Positions 60,080 to 64,000 of a DNA stretch of 64,000 nucleotides are shown here, piece after piece. The position numbers and the translations under genes are program-made. Position 1 is the first letter of the stretch. Each line of letters starts with the position of its first letter. The stretch is from Cryptomeria japonica (Eukaryota; Streptophyta; Pinopsida; Cupressales; Cupressaceae), in NCBI RefSeq assembly GCF_030272615.1, contig NC_081408.1:613082977-613146976 (forward strand), read 5' to 3'. Under the pieces are notes generated by a model. That model saw only the letters and a program-made list of their open reading frames with translations. It made no database searches and had not been told where the DNA came from.

Positions 60080-60738
60080 CTTGTAGAGATGAAGCCTTTC
60101 AAAGATGAGATAAAGATTCTTGATGTGATTTTGATGAGTTATAAAATTAGCCAAGATGTCATCAATGTAATATTATAGGATCTTATGTCATGAATTATTA
60201 GAGTAATCACACATTGGTAAGTTGCTCCTATATTCTTTAACCCCAATGGCATAATTACATAATATGAGGTACCACAAGGTGTTGTGAACACTATCTTATA
60301 TTAGTCTTTCATGTTAATAATTGATATGATTGTAGCTTGAGAATCTATCCATGAAAGATACTAAGGCATGGCGTATAGTCAAGTCCAATATCATATCAAT
60401 ATTAGGCAATGGAGAATAATCCTTAAGAGAAGTCTTATTAAGATCATGAAGTCTATTGAAACACAAATATGGCTATCATATTTACTAACAGTGAGGATAT
60501 TTGATATCCAAGGTGAATAGTCAATTGGACTATTAAAACTAGATTTTAAGAGATTTTCTATCTCAATCTTGACTAGTAATGCAATCTTGGGATTCATCTT
60601 ATGAATCTTTTGTTTGATAGGCTTGGCATCAAGAGAAAACACAATATTATGAACCATAATAGATTCACCAATACTGGGAATATCCTCATAATACCTAGTA
60701 AATATATTAGAATAGGAATGTAAAAGATTAGTATGCAT
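60080..60738 (-). pseudogene. Ty3/gypsy reverse transcriptase fragment, frameshifted
   Basis: On the minus strand from about 60738 down: LLHSYSNIF, YEDIPSIGESIMVH, DAKPIKQKIHKMNPKIA and PIDYSPWISNILTVSK. After a frame change come VSIDFHDLNKTSLKDY, SPLPNIDMILDLT and HALVSFMDRFSSYNHI. TTPCGTSYYVIMPLGLKN, a shifted YIDD and a following H-x-x-H-I-K-N-L-Y follow. This is the canonical order of the Ty3 RT fingers and palm, with the catalytic YxDD present as YIDD near 60160. Several frameshifts and stops make it non-functional. It is the only pol remnant in the window. Confidence 0.88.
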
Positions 60739-61542
60739 TTTAATTTCTCCTGAAGAAAGCTATTTTCCAAGGACTTCAAATCCATGAAAGCATCATAAGT
60801 ATCTCCCTTAATAAGAGTACTACGGTCTTTGAGATTAGACATAGACATGTTCTCACCATCATTAGATAAAGGGTCTTTCTCATCAAAATTCAGAATAAAC
60901 TCACCAAAGTATGTTTTTCTATTCAAGCAATATTGGAATCAACATTTATGATGATGAGGAGGTAGATCAAAGTAGACACATAAGAATTCTTCTAAAGATT
61001 CCTCTAAAGAGAAGATACCTTGAGGAATTTTATTATATTCCACCCTACTTTCAATATACTCGAGATGAAAAAGTCTTAGTTGAAGAGGTTCACAAGAAAC
61101 CATGTGGGCATTTAACCATGATTTTTCTTTAGAAGTTGTGAGGTGGTATCCAAGCCCTGTCTTAGAACAATGAAGATCAAGTTCTAATGAAAACTTAATA
61201 CCTTACTCATTATGGCAACAACCTTTACCTATATATCTTGTTTGAGAAAGAATATCAAGTCCTAGTCCATAATGTAATTGAAACTCTTGAAAAGAAGAAG
61301 TAATATTGTTAAGCGCATAGTCAATATTATATGTGTCATCCTAATATACATAAGCATAATCATCTTTTACAACCAGTGTGAATAAGGTCTTTGGAATGTT
61401 TGGGTGGATTAGATTGAACTTGTATTCTTTGATAAAAGACTTGATAAAATACAAAGGCCGTCAATTATCGCCCAAACATGCATTATGTTGAGAAATAGAA
61501 AAAAAAAGTAAAATACATAGGATTCTTGACTTTAGAAGGATC
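60739..61542 (-). other. Decayed linker between protease and RT remnants
   Basis: Minus-strand frames such as 60594-60926 (MNRKTYFGEFILNFDEKDP) overlap the RT start and are not recognisable domains. The distance fits the protease-RT linker of a Ty3 polyprotein with decay. Confidence 0.45.
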
Positions 61543-62090
61543 TCAATTCTTAGGAGAATCTTCTTTGGGGACATATTGTTTAGTCGATACAATTGGAGTA
61601 GATGTATGTGCATTAGAAGACAATGATGGAATGAATTTATTAGTGGTAGGTTTGACCAAAGTCTGACCAACTACCACCAATTGACATAGATGCATAACAT
61701 CATTGTTGGCCTTAATCGTAACCACCTCATTGTTAGCAAAAAACTTTATTGAATGATGTAGAGTAGAAGTAACCACTCCTAAAGCATGAATCCACAGTCT
61801 TCCCGAGAGAATATTGTATGGTAGAGGTCTTGGCATAACAAATACTAGGGTTGGAATGATAATGGGTCCCAACCTTAAAGAGAAAATTATAATTCTTAAG
61901 GCTTTTCAACTAGCATTATTGAATCCATGAATGTCCAAAGAAGCTGCAAGTGATTTTGAGTCAACCTTGATTTTAGGCAATAGATCGAGACTACAAACAT
62001 GGAGTATCGAACCAATATGAATGAGAGTACATCCAATGCCAATGTTATTCACATAAACGATTATCATTAACAGGTCTACCTGAATTTTTA
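61543..62090 (-). pseudogene. Ty3/gypsy retropepsin fragment
   Basis: Minus strand: YVNNIGIGCTLIHIGSILHV, LDLLPKIKVDSKSLAAS and DIHGFNNAS. Then come a stop, GPIIIPTLVFVMPRPLPYNI, LSGRLWIHALGVVTSTLHHS and IKFFANNEVVTI. The order and the YNIL-GR-W-H-A block are those of plant Ty3 proteases. The active-site LIDxGS is altered to LIHIGS, so the catalytic Asp is lost. Together with the RT at 60080-60738 it is the remnant of one minus-strand element. Confidence 0.85.
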
Positions 62091-63440
62091 CTTTTGGAGG
62101 TAGAATTTTATGTGGTTAGGAGATGATATTTGATGAATCTACATGAACATGACCTAATCAATGCATTTACATCTGTTGGCCTAGTAGAAGAAGGTAAGGA
62201 ATGTTTTGTAAAGTATCCTAAATAATGCATTGATAAAATGAAGTAGTCTAAAGCAAATATCAAAGTGAGATCTTAATAGGAGTAACATGAAGTTGCTCGA
62301 TGAGATCATATCTACTTTAGTGCTTAGTTGCAAGTCTGTTTTATTCAAGAAGATCAGGTTGAGCAAGTTGTAAAGAAGTAGGATGATCACATTTTTCTTG
62401 CTTCTTTGAGTTTTATAATTGTGGGCTAACACTCTATAAGAAGGCACCTTATATTGTGTATATCTTGTAAATAGATCTTGTGCATCATTTTGAAATGGAA
62501 CACATTAGATATAATGAACTCTTTTCGGAGGACTAGCTAGAGTCACATGAATGGCTAGTCTCTTAGGCCTACTAGGGGCAGTAGAGACTACAATCATGTT
62601 CATGGACTTCTCATCTTGTAAAGAGGAAGATTCTAACAAAGGAGTTTGTGTAATAGATTTTTGAATAGAAGAAGATGTTACTAGGAAATCATCCAGGGTG
62701 TCCTCTAACATGTCAAAATCCTATTTTGAGAATGCATTATGAAATACATTAAAATTTTGAATAAAAAGATTTGACATGTTCACGTTGAGTTCACTAAAAA
62801 TGTAAAGGAGGGGATTCACTATCCTCAAGACAGTGGGATATCAAGGATAATATAGCCCTTAGTTACTTCAATTGATTGACTAAAATTATGTAAAGAAAAT
62901 GATCAAGAATGCTTGTATAATTAGACTAAATTAATGCTATGTTTAATAAAGTAGATATATTGGAATTTTCTTAATAATATAGAAAATTAGTAAGATAAAA
63001 ATCTTTGAGCTACAAAAATGGAAAGTAAAGAAGCTCCACAAATCTTAATACTAGATGGATTTATTTTTGGTCTCAAACATTGATGTGTTATGAGGATGTT
63101 TGTGCGCTTGCATTGTTTCTTGTTAGAACTAGCTAGTAAGCTTTTGGATAGTGAGATCTAGTTCATCAATAATTTGTGGCTCCCCTCTTGAGATAGTAGA
63201 CATGAGAATATCAAAAATGAGAGGAGTCTTTTTTGATGTGAACATGGGAGAAATTTGTAGAGCTTCATTGTGTGACAAAAGAGAGGAGAGGATTAGAAAA
63301 TCTGCCAAAAGTTGTGAAAATGAGGAAAAGAGGGGGTTTTGTTGTGCATTGAGTGGGAGGAGTCGTTACCAGTGTGTTTGGCCATTTCTACAATATGAAC
63401 TTAAATTAAAAGATATTACAAATATGAAACTAAAGATTAA
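62091..63440. other. Decayed 5' part of the minus-strand Ty3 element or unrelated DNA
   Basis: Small minus-strand frames (62505-62711, 62181-62447) give no recognisable Gag. The plus-strand frame 63151-63447 is not recognised. I see no LTR ends. Confidence 0.4.
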
Positions 63441-63720
63441 CCCTTAATAATATGATTGGAGAATCAAAACAATAAGAAGAAAACCATAATATACATGAAA
63501 CACCAAATTTACGTGGAGAAATCCTTTCCAGAAAAAATACCCCCACATAAAGAGATGCAAGTATATTACTAATCCAATGAAGATTACAACAACAACATAC
63601 TTCTCTATAAACCTCTATAATATCTAGCAACACTTCATTATCTTGAAAATTGAAGAAGATTGAATGAATAATTCTAGATTAAGCACCAATTTATAGGAGT
63701 TTGTGAGGATGAATACCATT
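63441..63720 (-). mobile_element. Probable copia-type LTR remnant (R-U5 part)
   Basis: The reverse complement reads GGGGGTATTTTTTCTGGAAA, GGATTTCTCCACGTAAATTT and GGTGTTTCATG. This is the same kind of R-U5 signature as in the solo LTR at 44734-45630 (TTTTCTCCCGAAAGG...CCCCACGTAAAT). No second end is seen, so the extent is approximate. Confidence 0.5.
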
Positions 63721-64000
63721 GTGGTATGACCAAACAATAGGCAACAAAACCACCTAGAAAAACTCATTCCTACCTCCTTGGAATTAATCAATCCACCTAA
63801 AATAGCAACTTACAGATGGTCTTAACACTATCATAAGACATCTCTCATGCATGGGCACCTTTGTAAGGATTTTGTAATAAATATTGTTATAGATTCTATC
63901 ATAGTTGTCATAGCATCTTATGACAATTATCATACCTATCATAGATCCTCTCACAACTTATGATGGATGCCATAACCCCATAAAATAATAGATACCAAAT
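63721..64000. other. Terminal segment without a recognised feature
   Basis: It contains a loose cluster of repeats of CATAGNTNNTNTCATA type (63880-63985: ATCATAGTTGTCATAG, TTATGACAATTATCATACC, TATCATAGATCC). No coding content is seen. Confidence 0.5.

Noticed and set aside
62505-62711. Ser-rich minus-strand frame as Gag of the decayed Ty3 element
   Set aside because: Position would fit, but there is no Gag or zinc-knuckle motif; support is too weak for a call.

Overview
The window is repeat-dominated nuclear DNA of a land plant, probably a seed plant with a large genome. Support: several LTR retrotransposon families nested in one another, a plant-style Helitron carrying an RPA70-like gene, a nuclear tRNA-Lys gene, and an AT-rich background. 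A gymnosperm would fit, but the sequence alone does not prove it. I found no intact single-copy host protein gene. Almost every protein signal belongs to a mobile element and is broken.

Region 1 (1-2000): a LINE-type ribonuclease H fragment on the minus strand, then AT-rich DNA with a duplicated 130-bp block. Region 2 (about 2000-19990): a large Helitron-like region. It holds a GC-rich start with a perfect 14-bp hairpin, a plus-strand tandem array of exon-like modules bounded by splice-site-like sequence, microsatellites, the same modules inverted, an intron-containing RPA1-like gene, and a Rep (HUH)/PIF1-type helicase with all main motifs but one frameshift and about nine in-frame stops. More exon-like modules follow, and a hairpin plus CTAG forms a candidate 3' end. 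A solo Ty3-type LTR (TSD ATACT) sits in the tail.

Region 3 (23279-31297): a complete LTR element (TSD ATTGT, initiator-Met-type PBS) with a gag carrying several zinc knuckles and a second ORF of about 1,127 codons of unknown function, but no pol. Region 4 (35025-52782): an old LTR element of about 17.8 kb as it now stands. It contains a younger complete Ty3-type gag-only element (36499-44290, TSD AAATG, 1,227-bp LTRs) and a solo LTR (44734-45630, TSD CATGC). The host element encodes a Pro/Ser-rich protein ending in a G-patch-like motif, also without pol.

Region 5 (52788-64000): a small copia-like gag remnant with two tandem LTR copies, an apparently intact tRNA-Lys(CUU), and decayed Ty3/gypsy protease and reverse transcriptase on the minus strand. 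Two themes recur. Several LTR elements keep gag-like ORFs but lack pol. Most premature stops are of the kind produced by C-to-T change of Gln or Arg codons, with few indels, as expected for methylated, silenced elements.
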